Positions 23,601-33,913 of a stretch of DNA of 64,000 bases are shown piece by piece. Below the pieces are notes generated by a model. It did no database searches, had not been told where the DNA came from, and worked only from the letters and a program-made list of their open reading frames with translations. Numbering within the stretch: position 1 is the stretch's first letter; each line of letters begins with the position of its first letter. The position numbers and the translations under genes are program-made. The DNA lies in the NCBI GenBank assembly GCA_028015205.1, contig CM051513.1, forward strand, positions 42,722,841-42,786,840, given 5' to 3'. This DNA is from Mytilisepta virgata. Taxonomy: Eukaryota > Mollusca > Bivalvia > Mytilida > Mytilidae.

Positions 23601-26600
23601 CACTAGTCTGTAAACACTGAGGTTGTGTGTATTTTACACTGATGTTAATTGACAAGGATTACGAGTTATCTTGCAATAGGTCAGTGGTTCCCTTCGGGTT
23701 CCACCTCAAATACAAACTGGCCACCACAATAGAGTAGATGAGACAGAAAGAGACGCAAAACATCAGTAATCCCAATCTAAGCATAAGAAGAATTCCATAT
23801 CTCACACTCAACAGAATGCTTGATAATTTAGCTTTACTGACGATTTCAATTTCTGAAGGACATACTAGGGAAAAAAACCCTGAATTTCATATTTAATTCA
23901 TTTTCTTTAGAATCTGACATACTATAAACTCACTTTTCTTTTTCAATTTTGTTGTGCATTTTATTACATGGGTTTTCAGTTGTTTAAGATCTGGAAAAGT
24001 CTCAAGGCAAACTACACATGTCAAGAAATTTTTCTTCCTTGAAGTAGAATGGTTCTTTCCAGGATTAGAATGGTTCTTCCCTAGATTATAATGGTTCTTC
24101 CCAGGAGTAGCATGGTTCTCCCTTAGAGTAGAATGGTTCTCCCTTAGAGTAAAATAGTTCCTTCCAGGATAAGAATAGTTCATTCCAGGATTAGAAGACT
24201 TCTTCCATAGATTATTATGGTCCTTCCCTAAAGTAGAGTGGTTCCTTCCAGGATTATAATGGTTCTTCCCTAGATTATAATGGTTCTTCCCTGGAGTAGA
24301 ATGGTTCTCCCCTAGAGTAGAATGGTTCTTCCCTGGAGTAGAATGGTTCCTTCCAGGATTATAATGGTTCTTCCCTGGAGTAGAATGGTTCTCCCCTAGA
24401 GTAGAATGGTTCTCCCCTAGAGTTGAATTGTTCTTTCCAGGATTAGAATGGTTCTTCCCTAGATTATAATGGTTCTTCCCTGGAGTAGAATGGTTCTCCC
24501 CTAGATTATAATGGTTCTTCCCTGGAGTAGAATGGTTCTCCCCTAGATTATAATGGTTCTTCCCTGGAGTAGAATGGTTCCTTCCAGGATTAGAATTGTT
24601 CTTTCCAGGATTAGAATGGTTCTTCCCTGGAGTAGAATGGTTCTCCCCTAGAGTAGAATGATTCCTTTCAGGATTAGAATTGTTCTTTCCATGATTAGAA
24701 TGGTTTTTTCCTGTAGAAAGGAATGTGAACATGTATAAAGAATAATGGCAATTTGTTTTCTGATACAGACATTATCATGTTTGTTCTTTAATGGGACCAC
24801 AGTGAAAGTCAAATGTCATACCTGATAAAGAGGACAAATATACATACCATATGGGCAAACAAAACAAGAGCCTGTGTTGCTCACCTGTATCTAATGTGAT
24901 TTTGCAAATTATGTAAAATTATATAATGATTGAGACCAGGATTGGTTTAATTTGACAAAGTATTTAAAATTAAAAACAGGTCATCTTAGTGTAGTCTTAC
25001 AATAGCTACTGAAGACATCTTATCATTATTATTTTTGAATATGTGGTCAAGTTGTGACCATTCAGAATTTTTTTTACAATTTTCTGATAGACTTCTTAAC
25101 ATCTTGGATGATGGATCGGCAACAAAGTAACAACACTTGGTCAGCACCTCATAAGGAACATTCATGCCATGTTTGGTTTCATTCCATTCAACGGTTCTCT
25201 AAAAGAAGTCATTTGTATGCATTTCCCGTAGGGTCCTATGTTAAACTAAGTCCCCCTGCTGGCGGCCATCTTGAATTATGGATCGGATACAAAGTAACAA
25301 CACTTGGTCAGCACCTCATAAGGAACATTCATGCCATGTTTGGTTTCATTCCATTCAACGGTTCTCTAAAAGAAGTCATTTGTATGCATTTCCCGTAGGG
25401 TCCTATGTTAAACTAAGTCCCCCTCTGGCTGCCATCTTGGATGATGGATCGGCTACAAAGTAACAACACTTGGTCAGCACCTCATAAGGAACATTCATGC
25501 CAGATTTAGTTTCATTCCATTCAGTGGTTCTCTAAAAGAAGTCATTTGTATGCATTTCCCGTAGGGTCCTATGTTAAACTAAGTTCATCGCTGGCGGCCA
25601 TCTTGGATGATGGATCAGCTACAAAGTAACAACACTTTGTCAGCACTTCATAAGGAATATTCATGCCATGTTTGGTTTCATTCCATTAAGTGGGTCACTA
25701 TAAGAAGTCATTTGTATGCATTTCCTATAGGGTTCTATGTTAAACTAAGTCCCCCGCTGGCGGCCATCTTGAATTATGGATCGGCTACAAAGTAACAACA
25801 CTTGGTCAGCACCTTATAAGGGTTCATTCATGCCAGATTTAGTTTCATTCCATTCAGTGGTTCTCTAAAAGAAGTCATTTGTATGCATTTCCCATAGGGT
25901 CCTATGTTAAACTAATTTCCCCGCTGGCGGCATTCTTGGATGATGGATCGGCTACAAAGTAACAACACTTGGTCAGCACCACATAAGGAACATTCATGCC
26001 ATGTTTGGTTTCATTCCATTCAGTGGTTCTCTAGAAGAAGTTCAAAATGTAAAATGTAAACGACGACGACGACGGACTCCAAGTGATGAGAAAAGCTCAC
26101 TTGGCCCTTTGGGCCAGGTGAGCTAAAAATTCAATCCATTAGACAGACAAACCCTGGAAGACAAATGAACAACTATACTCACAACAAATAAACACTGAAA
26201 ACTAAAAAACAATGAACAACACGAACTACTATAAAAACAAGAGGCCAATGGCCACGTGGCTTTCAGGTATTTTCATTTCAATCTTCCCATTTCCACATGC
26301 TTTTGAAGAAAGCAATTAATTTTTGTTATGAAGGTACTATATCTAGTTTTTACATGATATTCTCTATGCAAGTTGCAAAACACTGCACAACAATCTCAAG
26401 TATCTATTTTTACCTAAAAATTGAGCAAAGCTCAATAATATATAGACTCCGCCTTCCCAGATAAATCTTCTTTACCCCTGATGCTTTCATGTGTATATAT
26501 TTACCCAAATATCATTAGGTATCTTCCTAAAACTTTAATCCGTATAAGTGTCATTCAAATCTTTGATTGCTTTCTGATGTTATGCTGCAGAAACCAATTT

Positions 26601-29600
26601 TCAGCTTAAATAATCATTCACGACCTTGACCTTTGACCCAAAATTCAATAGGTGTCTACCCTACCAGTAAAGTTTTTATCTGTGTAAGTTTCATTTACCG
26701 GTAAATATGCGATGGTGTTCTGAAGTCATGCTGCAGAAACCAAATTTTCAGCGAACTTTGACTCCAAAATCAATAGGTTTTTTTTCTTATCCCTCACAGC
26801 TTTCATCTGTCATTCAAATTCGTTTGATTGACCTACATTAAAAAAAGTTTTTGTCTGAGTTTATATCCCAGTAGTGAACATTTGTTTAATGCAAGTTTAT
26901 TGTCGGTCTTCCAAGTATTTCGTTGCGATCTGTACTGATGAGCCATAAATTGTCGAAAAGGCCTTCTACAGAACTAAATTTACTGTTATATCGATATTAT
27001 ATTTTTACGCGTTGTACATATGGAAAATAGAGTAGATAAGTAATAATTAATATTTTAGGACGGAGCTAAAGTGCGTGTAAACAGCATTTTTTTAACAGTT
27101 GTTCTTAAAGAGCAGGATCTGCATTGAATATGTGTCTGTAAAAATCTGTTGACATACTACTTAAAGTCAAGTTAAGAGGATTTTTTAGAAAAAAAAACAA
27201 ACCCATTCAAATCGAATAAAAAGATTTTTTCAAAAGGTAATCTTGTATTGACTTTTGTGTATGTATAATTTACAAGATAAATAGGTAATCCATTTGTTTC
27301 TCTTATCAACATTCAGCCGGTGCAACTTTAATTATATGTCAAGGACTTTAACTGTTTTGTTACAATGGTGTATAATGGGAATATAGGTCATTACAAAATT
27401 TCGCATTCCACACCTGTAAAACTAGATTTGAAAAAAGCATGCACAACTTCAGCCTAAATACCGAATGCATCCAAATGCACAATTTGTAGAAAGTTACCGT
27501 TTTGGAGATCTCGAGCTCACAAAATCACGAAAATTCTGCTACCCACAGCATAAGGCTCTCGGACCTACGGTCCGAAGAGCCAACCAGGAGTGAACTCAGG
27601 TGCTCCGGAAAAATAAGTAGTTCCTGCTCTGTATACGGCACCCATCGTGAAGTTCAACAAAATAAATCCGGTGGAATTCACAAATCGGTGGAGGTACGAA
27701 AAGTAATATCACATCAGTGATAAAAGTCTGTATCAGAAAACAAGTGCCATTACTTTTTTATCATAAATATTTAACAAATTTGTTAAATTCTCAAATTTCT
27801 TGAAAAAATAAAAGTAATGTTTTTAGCAGACATAACATTGTGCAGTTTCATGAATGTTACAATTATTTCATTCATCAAAGTGATGCTTATGAACAAGGAA
27901 AAATGATTTTGATACCGGTATATACATGTATATATAGCAACTTGGCATCATCCTAGAAACTGACCCAATAATAGTAATATCAGTGTTAGTCTAAGATAAA
28001 CATTATCAGCCTATAGGACCAAAGGAAATGCAAATGTGAACAGCAGATTTAGGAAGTTATTTCTTCATAGCAGAAAAAAAATCTACATTTTGTAACTTAT
28101 ACCAAGGGTTACTTTAAATGTCAATCATATTAAATAAGTATTTTTACGTTATGCATATATAATATTTAAATGGTGCCCCTCAGTCAGATCAGGATATTTT
28201 GTATGTAATTGTTTTGTGTTTGTTATTATATTATGTTTGTATTGTCATTGATAATAATTCTTTATTTGGATTTAATCAATAACATTTGAATTTGAATTTG
28301 AATTTATATCAATTACATACAATAATGCAGTATAGTTTGTAGAGAATGAACAAATTGCAGTGTTTTTCTTTGTGTTTGTCCCTTTTCAATAAAAATTCAA
28401 TACAATGCACCATGTGCTTCAAAAAATTGTTTTAAAATTCCTAATTCAATCAATCAAATGTATGACAAGGATTATGTAACTAAATGTTAACTTACATTTA
28501 CTAGGTAGATACTTACATTTTACTCAACTCTGACCAAGAAATGGCAAGGGGGATTAATTTGTTTTTAATTCCTAATTTTAGGCCAGAAACAACATTAGTT
28601 ATCAAATAGACAATGCAGACACAGCAAAAACTACCACAGGGAGTTAACTCAATAATGCTTTGTCATTAACATGAACGAGAGGCTCTTTCCTTCATCAATG
28701 TTTGGAGCCGCCCGACAGAGCACTCATAGCACATTACAAGACTATTGACCAGATTAAACGTAAAAAATGGGTCAAAGACACAAATGGCCGGGTTGCTGGG
28801 TGTTTATTGTAGTGGTGACAAAGGTGATTACAAGATCATATTGCACATTGGCAGTCATGAATATTTATATAGACAAAATCAGACACATTGTATGTTGGTG
28901 TACGAGCACAGAGGCAGCCATCAATTTAATTAGAAATAGGTGAAGTAAGCAATATTTGTTTTGATTACATGTTGATAAACACTTGTTTGGAAAAATGGGA
29001 AATAATTCCTGAAATAATTCCATAAAGTGGGGTGCACATCTTCAATATGTATTAAAAGATTCTGTGAAGTTTCAATGATGTGGGTGAAAAACTGCAGGAG
29101 GAGTTGATTTCGCAAAATAGGTACCCTCTATTGAAGATGTCAATAAAAAACGACTAAGTTCCAAAGTTTGGAAAAATGGGAAATAATTCTTGAAATAATT
29201 CCATAAAGTGAGGTGCACATCTTCAATATATATAGAAACATTCTATGAAGTTTCAAGGATGTGGGGGAAAAACTGTAGGAGGAGTTGATTTCACAAAATA
29301 GGTACCCTCTATTGAAGATGTCAATAAAAAACGACTAAGTTCCAAAGTTTTGAAAAATGGGAAATAATTCCTGAAATAATTCCATAAAGTGAGGTGCACA
29401 TCTTCAATATATATAGAAACATTCTATGAAGTTTCAAGGATGTGGGTGAAAAACTGTAGGAGGAGTTGATTTCACAAAATAGGTACCCATTTTCCCCGCC
29501 CGCCCGCCGCCGCTGCCCGCCCGACATTCACCATACTATAACCTGGATTTGCACTCTGTGCAACCCGGCCAAAAAAATTAATAAAATTCAAGAAATTCCA

Positions 29601-32600
29601 GAATGAAAATCTAAAATTAATTTTAACAGTAATAAGCCTTAAAAGTTGTTTGAATATTAAAGACCCACACAAAAACATTTCAATTTTTAAGGGTACAAAA
29701 TAAAATTTCAGGAATATAGTTTTAAGGATAAAATGTTTGATAAAAGAACTGCCAATATAAAATAAGGAGACTAATGGTGACAATAAACATGTATAGAATG
29801 ACTGAATTCTTCTTTCATAAATATATATAGTCAAAATTATATACCTGTCTTTTTCTTTGTAGTAACATGGCTTTCAGTACGCACATAAGTGGTATCTTGA
29901 CATGGCATTTGTCTAGAACTGCTGGCCCCTTTTAATGGAATATTATCAAATGTTGATCTGTCTTTGTTAGAAGTGATACTCTGTGCTATAACAGTTTCTT
30001 TAATACTATCTGACGTAATATTATTATTCGTACATTTAGACTGCTGGACAAGTTCCGAGTCCCTCTGTTCCGAAGGTTCAGTTTTGATTCCATTTGGGTT
30101 GAGTAATTCCTTTGACAAAAACAAATCCCTTGAAACAACTGGGAAGGAATCTATTACTTCTCCTCTCTGGACAATGTTAACTAAAACCTTTGATTGTTTT
30201 GTGCCAGGATCTAGAGAACTTATTTCCTTTAATATCTTTGGTGTTGTATTACTTTCTGTGAACTCTTCTTTCACCGACACGTGTTTTGCATTCTGAAACA
30301 GAAAAATATGATTAGTTTTAATATATGGACAATAATTTGGTATTCGAATCTTTTCCTGTAACTATAAAAAAGTATCAAAATTGCATATTTCTTTGATATG
30401 TACTATAAATAAGTTGCAAAATAATTGGTTGTGTGTTCTGCGATTAATATTTTCAAAATTTTTTTTTTTTTTAATTTTATTGCCCATATTTGTGTTTTTA
30501 TCCTTGGTTTCTTACTGTTACTTTTGGTTTCCTAAGTGCATAACGCCATGGTATTTCCATGATTTCCTCACATCTATTTCTTACAAAACTTTGAGGTCTC
30601 TTTTAAAGTTTTAAGAAACATTTATAATGTAGAATGGAAAAAAGAAAATGTTGGAAAATGTATGTATTTCTTTCATAGATGCCCTAAAATACATGTTACA
30701 TTTGGTTTCCTATTTGTCATGGTATTTTAAAGTTTAAAACCTTTATGCCTTACGTATCACACAAACAGAAAAAGTTATTTCAAGAAGTATATATGAATAA
30801 TAAAAAAACTCCCACCACATGGAAGCTCATCAACAGTTAAACAGCCTTGTTATGGCACTTTGTGAATTTGAAGTTGCTTTGTATACGGGTAATAACGTCA
30901 TTTTTGTTTCCTAAACTAAGAAAAAAATCATTTTTTTAAGGAGTTTTTGTCATGTGAAGAAATGAGATAGACTGTTTAAGCTTAAACAATTTAAGTGATA
31001 GTTATTTTTGTCTGTATACTACAATATACAAGCAATCGAAATTCAAAATTTGGCCCCTAACATTTTTTACAGCAGTTTCAAATGCTTTGTTTGTTTTATT
31101 ACACTTGGTTTCCAAATAACGCTAACCCGATTTTTTTTCTAAATATTGGAGAAATGCATTGCTAACAGGAGGTGCAAAAGCACAATACAAGAACCCAAAA
31201 CGGCCATCTGAATTTGGCGAAATATAATTAAATTTTAAAATTTGAGAAATTGAGTTTGAAGAAGCAACATTCATGGATTCTTTTGTAACACCATCTTTTT
31301 GGTCCTTAATTTGCTATAAATTACAACAGTTCAAAGAAAACTTGTTTCTTGTTGCTCAATAGTTTGAGAAAATGATCTGTGGTCCAACAACTTGCAAGTA
31401 ATCACACATAATAGGTAAATTATAGATCATACTTGTTTAGTTTCTTTTGGTTTCCTGTCAACTTTTTTTCAAGTATTGTTTATGTGATGATCCATATGTT
31501 AATCTTTGTTGTTTTAAATATGTGAGAGAGATATTACTCAAAGAGCAAAAAAAATGGACAAAAGGGCTTGTATATACTGATTTTTTAAATTTTTTTAATT
31601 AAGAAACAACACACATTGTTGCTTCAGTTACGATGTCTTTTTAAATATCAATATTTGCAGTCCAGAAATCGAGCAGGGAAAAATCTGACAACTCTCCCTA
31701 TTAACATGGATTTTTCTACCGTCCAGCTGGGTCCGGTAAAAGGACCCATTCCCAATGGAAATTATTTTAAAATCATGCAGAATTCCCAAAAATGTTAACT
31801 TACACCTCTAATTTTTGTTCCCAACTGACCAAAATTTTTCCCAACATAGGCCAAATACGACCCTTCCCAATAACCCTGGATAAACCCCTGCTATTAACTG
31901 CATCATATACAAAATGTAGTGTGTACTTTATCTTCCATTTGCCATAAATTAATGCCCTTTTTACAAAACAAAAGTTATTTTAAAAGCTCTGTTTCTTTTT
32001 GTTTGCTGTCACCCTTATAAATAAAAATAGAATGTTTGGCTTTATTAATCCTTCACCTGATAATAAAAAAAATGTCTCCTCAATAAGTACATTCTGACCA
32101 TCTATTAGAATATACAAAAAATGATAGAATGCAAATAATATTGGTTCTTTTGAGGAGAAATATCTTGATATCTTTCATTGTGGTTTCTTTTGGTTTCCTG
32201 TCAAAAATTTAAAGTATGAATTCAGCATTTACAAATGCATAAAAACTTATGAAAAAGACAAAATTGGTCTTGGATAATGCTATTATAAACACAATTACAC
32301 AATTTTCTAATTTTCATTTCGGTATCTCATGGTATCTTGTCACGAAAAAGGTGTTGAGCAATGAGGGTTTAAATAAAATCTTTTGTCCATCTGATTCTCT
32401 TATAAAATTTTGTTTTATACATATTCCAAAGATCAAACATTCACATTCAAGTGATTAAAAATTTGGAAACCAAAGAAACCAAAGGTTTGAATAACAGATT
32501 GAGTTTCATTTACAAGATGTGTACATGTAATCTTCCAACATATGCATGGTTGAATGTACAGTAGGTGCCAAAAACGGGAAATTGGGAAGAATCCAATATT

Positions 32601-33422
32601 TTATGTAGGAATATATACAGAGACTAAAATGGTCAAAATCCGGAAATCTGGTAAATGCCGGAAAATTTCAGGCTTGCATATGGTTACTTCAGGTAGGTGT
32701 ACAAAAAATAATTCTCACTATTACATACTGTTAAAAAAAAAATTCAGTAGAATCATGATGGCTCGAACTCGGGTTGCTCGAACACCATGGATTTCTCGAC
32801 CCTTTATGAAAGTCCGGTCAATCTATCCACTATGACTATGTAAATTAACTCTGTTTTTCGAACACCGATTTCTCAAATTCTCGAACTTATTTTCTGGTCT
32901 GTACAACAGTAATATAGTGTATATTTTTTCTTATTTACCACAAAATTAGTAATATTTAAAGTGAATCCTTGAACAGTCAGTAATGTTGTGTATACATGTA
33001 CATACTCTGCTTTGGTAAGCATGTAAATGTACATGTAATGTATATAGTGTACCTAAATGAATGCATCTGAAAGGTTGACCTCCAATGAGAGACCACTTGT
33101 CTTGAAAGACCATTTTTTCTTGGCAGATGGGGTGGTCTCTCAAGACAGGTTCTACTGCACTAGTATATATATGTCATTTGTCCTGTAATTTATTGCAGGC
33201 AAAAATCATATTTTAATCACAAACTTCAAAATAAGATAAAAATGAAAATGAACAAATTACTAACAACTGTTCAGATATAAGATATTGAGTTAATATTACC
33301 TCTTTTGGTCTATTTTCAGTAAACCAATCAAAATCCATCAAACTGGCATTCAGTAGTTCATGTTGTTCTCTATCTGGTTCGTCCTTAACTTCAACAGGCA
33401 TGTACAGTAGGTTGGATGACAT
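11213..33422 (-). CDS. Zinc-finger protein locus, at least 9 exons, heptapeptide repeat
   Basis: Minus-strand exons fit by splice site and phase: E1 33422-33300 (ATG; ends GAG|gtaata), E2 30292-29845, E3 24710-23934, E4 23085-22945, E5 20558-20363, E6 16980-16797 (stop), and E7 15364-15299, E8 12975-12226, E9 11539-11213. E1-E2 are acidic and disordered, with ψKxE motifs VKDE, VKEE and IKTE, which fit SUMO acceptor sites. E3 encodes 32 heptads (consensus G-K/E/R-N-H-S/Y-N/T-P/L) and then a C-x2-C-x12-H-x3-C finger (CVVCLETFPDL...HVIKC). E4 has a second such finger (CTVCHENFTDM...HQNNC). E5-E6 hold a CLEC half-module and a C2H2 finger (CQICDFTSVC...HCQEKH). E2-E4 and E7-E9 all begin and end in phase 1, so E4 can join E5-E6 (stop at 16797) or skip to E7-E9. 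Two isoforms or two genes are possible. E7-E9 encode a Ser/Asn/Gln-rich tail with no domain I recognise. Probably nuclear and nucleic-acid binding. Confidence 0.55.
12226..12975 (-). CDS. Large exon (E8) encoding disordered region
   Basis: A 750-base exon after the acceptor TTTTATTTCAG, ending CAA A|gtatgt, phase 1 at both sides. It encodes about 250 residues of acidic, Ser/Asn/Gln-rich sequence with a basic patch GPPKKKMLL (a possible nuclear localisation signal) and no recognised domain. It joins E7 (15364-15299) and E9 (11539-11213) in frame. Confidence 0.5.
13269..13866 (+). CDS. Unrecognised exon, possibly captured gene fragment
   Basis: The open plus frame can start at ATG 13269 or ATG 13397 and ends at a donor, TTCACAG|gtatgt. 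From 13397 it reads MACSETPRKGPPTGNISLCL, then alternating β-like segments (VRVKGGDHIIKNSIFSYTTD, DTWEDVFKDLTDDTGF), suggesting a compact folded domain. The stop lies only just past the donor, so this looks like a first exon. The 5' part is rich in CpG compared with its flanks. No family recognised. It sits in an intron of the minus-strand zinc-finger locus, on the opposite strand. Confidence 0.4.
14601..14623. repeat. (AT)n microsatellite
   Basis: About eleven AT dinucleotides after GGATGT; it gives rise to a meaningless repetitive ORF. Confidence 0.9.
14900..15081 (+). mobile_element. SINE body, 5'-truncated
   Basis: Shares the body and tail of the SINE at 16365-16616 in the opposite orientation: GCCAATTTTCCTACCGAAGG, then TCCGGCTTCCTCCACCAATA and GAAAACGGCGTAAA. 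It ends in repeats of AAAC. The tRNA-like head is missing. Confidence 0.65.
15475..15640. mobile_element. MITE with GG(C)YACACCAAAT termini, copy 2
   Basis: The left end reads GGCTACACCAAATTGATTTT and the right end, on the minus strand, GGTCACACCAAATTGATTTT; both continue TAGTT. Same family as 1566-1868 but shorter. Confidence 0.65.
16365..16616 (-). mobile_element. tRNA-derived SINE, second family
   Basis: On the minus strand it starts near 16616 with GGGGCCTCGGTGGCCGAGTG, with A-box-like TGGCCGAGTGG and B-box-like GAGTTCAAATC, as in a Leu/Ser-type tRNA. The body GATTGCCAATTTTCCTACCG is shared with 14900-15081, and the tail contains GAAAACGGCGTAAA. Its head differs from the SINE at 6879-7231. 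Confidence 0.7.
17041..17215 (+). mobile_element. Degraded SINE relic
   Basis: GTGCAGGAAGTCAGAGTTCT and GAAACTGGCAAGTCAAACAC align by eye with the body of the 16365-16616 SINE, with many changes. A similar relic lies near 23690-23790. Confidence 0.3.
17531..17644. repeat. G66 - TTCC - G9 - TTTT - C31 homopolymer tract
   Basis: Sixty-six G, then TTCC, nine G, TTTT and thirty-one C. The C run can pair with the G run, and the G run can form quadruplexes. The length and hairpin form could be a real feature or a sequencing/assembly artefact. The poly-Gly and poly-Pro ORFs on both strands are not genes. Confidence 0.9.
18053..18420 (+). repeat. C-rich tandem repeat, about 3-4 units
   Basis: Units of roughly 80-110 bp share GGCAGCATTTTTCCTAGCCT, a run of C, and GGTAAAAACTGAGG...AAGGTCCAA. 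Copies are diverged. Confidence 0.65.
18564..18630 (-). CDS. First exon resembling a hAT transposase N-terminus
   Basis: ATG at 18630, encoding MKRTKINDFFTSKKTKTVEP, ending CCA G|gtaaga in phase 1. A short basic start with a hydrophobic-FF motif then Lys-rich sequence is common at the start of hAT/ZMYM-like proteins (family recollection). It sits about 400 bases inside the 19037 end of the hAT-like element. Its phase-1 donor could also join E7 or E8 of the zinc-finger locus, making it a possible alternative first exon. Confidence 0.4.
18640..18880 (-). promoter_or_regulatory. CpG-richer stretch upstream of the 18630 ATG
   Basis: CpG is far more frequent here than in the surrounding AT-rich DNA (for example TTCAAGCGATTGATCGAACA and GACGCCGATC). 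It lies just upstream of the exon at 18630. Compatible with a promoter of the hAT-like element; no defined box on the minus strand is convincing. Confidence 0.25.
20721..20926. mobile_element. MITE with CTGTAAATTCAG termini flanked by TA, copy 1
   Basis: The left end is CTGTAAATTCAGAAATTATT; the right end on the minus strand is CTGTACATTCTGAAATTATT. Both are flanked by TA, as expected for a Tc1/mariner-type duplication. The interior has GCGATTTTGTCATTTTAGAC. A second copy lies at 45572-45777. Confidence 0.75.
21165..22770 (+). repeat. Family 3 tandem-core element, long copy
   Basis: The head is the hairpin AGTG-GACA-CACT with ACATGTCTCGCCTGAG. The core holds about nine imperfect units of roughly 150 bp with GTCACTCAAGCATGAAATTG, AGGTCAAGGTC and GGGTCTAGGTATTACAG. 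The tail is CCCGCCGTCGCTGCC, then CCTATATCTCGCCTTCGC. The core is non-coding. Confidence 0.7.
23934..24710 (-). CDS. Exon (E3) with 32 heptapeptide repeats and a C2HC finger
   Basis: A 777-base exon between the acceptor TTTCTACAG and the donor AAA A|gtgagt, phase 1 at both ends. It encodes 32 consecutive heptads such as GKNHSNP, GENHSTP and GKNHYNL (24,710 to about 24,036), then SRKKNFLTCVVCLETFPDLK with H-x3-C after it. The repeat keeps its 21-base period and reading frame throughout, with no stop or indel, which argues for coding constraint. The His/Asn density suggests possible metal binding (inference). Confidence 0.6.
24036..24710 (-). repeat. 21-bp coding minisatellite, 32 copies
   Basis: Plus-strand consensus AGAATGGTTCTTCCCTGGAGT and variants, repeated 32 times at an exact 21-base period. 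Two or three unit types alternate (GKNHYNL / GENHSTP pairs), showing expansion by higher-order units. Confidence 0.9.
24869..26127 (+). repeat. Family 1 tandem-core element, copy e, exact 166-bp period
   Basis: The head is AAGAGCCTGTGTTGCTCACC. The core has six units starting CATCTTGG/CATCTTGA at 25101, 25267, 25433, 25599, 25765 and 25931, exactly 166 bases apart. The tail is ACGACGACGACGACGGACTC, then AGCTCACTTGGCCCTTTGGG and CCAGGTGAGCTAA. ORFs here are repeat shadows. Confidence 0.8.
26235..26835 (+). repeat. Tandem-core element with GGCCAATGGCC head
   Basis: Starts with the hairpin GAGGCCAATGGCCAC and GTGGCTTTCAGG. The core repeats GAAACCAATTTTCAGC, TTGACCTTTGACC and CAATAGGTGTCTACC over about two to three diverged units. 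No clear tail. Confidence 0.5.
27490..27720 (+). repeat. Structured repeat with GGCTCT-CGGACC hairpin
   Basis: A stem formed by GGCTCTCGGACC and GGTCCGAAGAGCC around TAC at 27552-27580, within sequence of higher GC than the surroundings. The short ORF across it is Ser-rich and unsupported. Probably a fragment of a dispersed repeat; family unknown. Confidence 0.4.
28985..29580 (+). repeat. Family 4 tandem-core element, about 181-bp units
   Basis: Three units starting GTTTGGAAAAATGGGAAATA at 28985, 29166 and 29347 (the last incomplete). The tail is CCGCCCGCCCGCCGCCGCTG, then CACCATACTATAACCTGG and the hairpin TTGCAC-TCT-GTGCAA. The head is missing or diverged. Confidence 0.7.
29845..30292 (-). 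CDS. Exon (E2) of the zinc-finger locus
   Basis: A 448-base exon between TGTTTCAG and AAG ACA G|gtatat; it starts in phase 0 after E1 and ends in phase 1 before E3. It encodes an acidic, Ser/Thr-rich disordered region with SVKEEF and GIKTEPSE (ψKxE sites). Confidence 0.55.
30503..32475 (+). repeat. Stretch with dispersed TTTGGTTTCC words
   Basis: TTTGGTTTCC or one-base variants occur near 30503, 30522, 30701, 30903, 31104, 31446 and 32189, and inverted near 32464. TCTTTTGGTTTCCTGTCAA is shared by two of them. Could be a worn tandem array. No gene seen; this is intron 1 of the zinc-finger locus. Confidence 0.35.
32745..33165. mobile_element. Pogo/Tigger-like MITE remnants
   Basis: The left end CAGTAGAATCATGATGGCTC with GAACTCGGGTTGCTCGAAC resembles pogo-like termini. 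The right end, on the minus strand, reads CAGTAGAACCTGTCTTGAGA. Only the first eight bases match, so these may be two different remnants. Confidence 0.35.
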
Positions 33423-33913
33423 CCTGTATTAATTAAGCAACAGCCTTAACCAGTAGATATGTATCAATAATTTCAGAATGCCTTAATTATTTCTGATCCT
33501 AAATTAATTCATCCTCTAGTTAGACTCTTGGACCCCACTGTAAACTGTGTCTTTATTCTGCATGTACATTGGTCAGTTTTCTTCATTAAACCCAACAATC
33601 CCTTAAATAAGCTCTACTACAAATCCTAGTTGCCGATGAGCATTTTCACTACTGTCATTATTCTACAACCCTACAAAAAAAATAATTTTAATCAACAGAG
33701 CAAATATGATAATTAATGAACAGTATTAGCCTCAATGAGTCAACATAAACAAGAATGAACAGAGAAAAATATCGATTAGTTTAAATATCGGCAATAGTGT
33801 ACTGAGGTTAGAAAAAGTGGGAAAAGTCCACAAATTTGAAGTCCAAGGAAAACACAAAGTCAGGAGAATAAAACCCAACAAACAAATTCAGCAAGGATAC
33901 ATGTATAACTAAA

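Noticed and set aside
24036..24710. CRISPR array
   Set aside because: The 21-base units are contiguous without spacers and keep a reading frame in a eukaryotic exon.
25054..25795. Three similar ORFs as a tandem gene family
   Set aside because: They are the 166-bp core unit of a repeat read three times.
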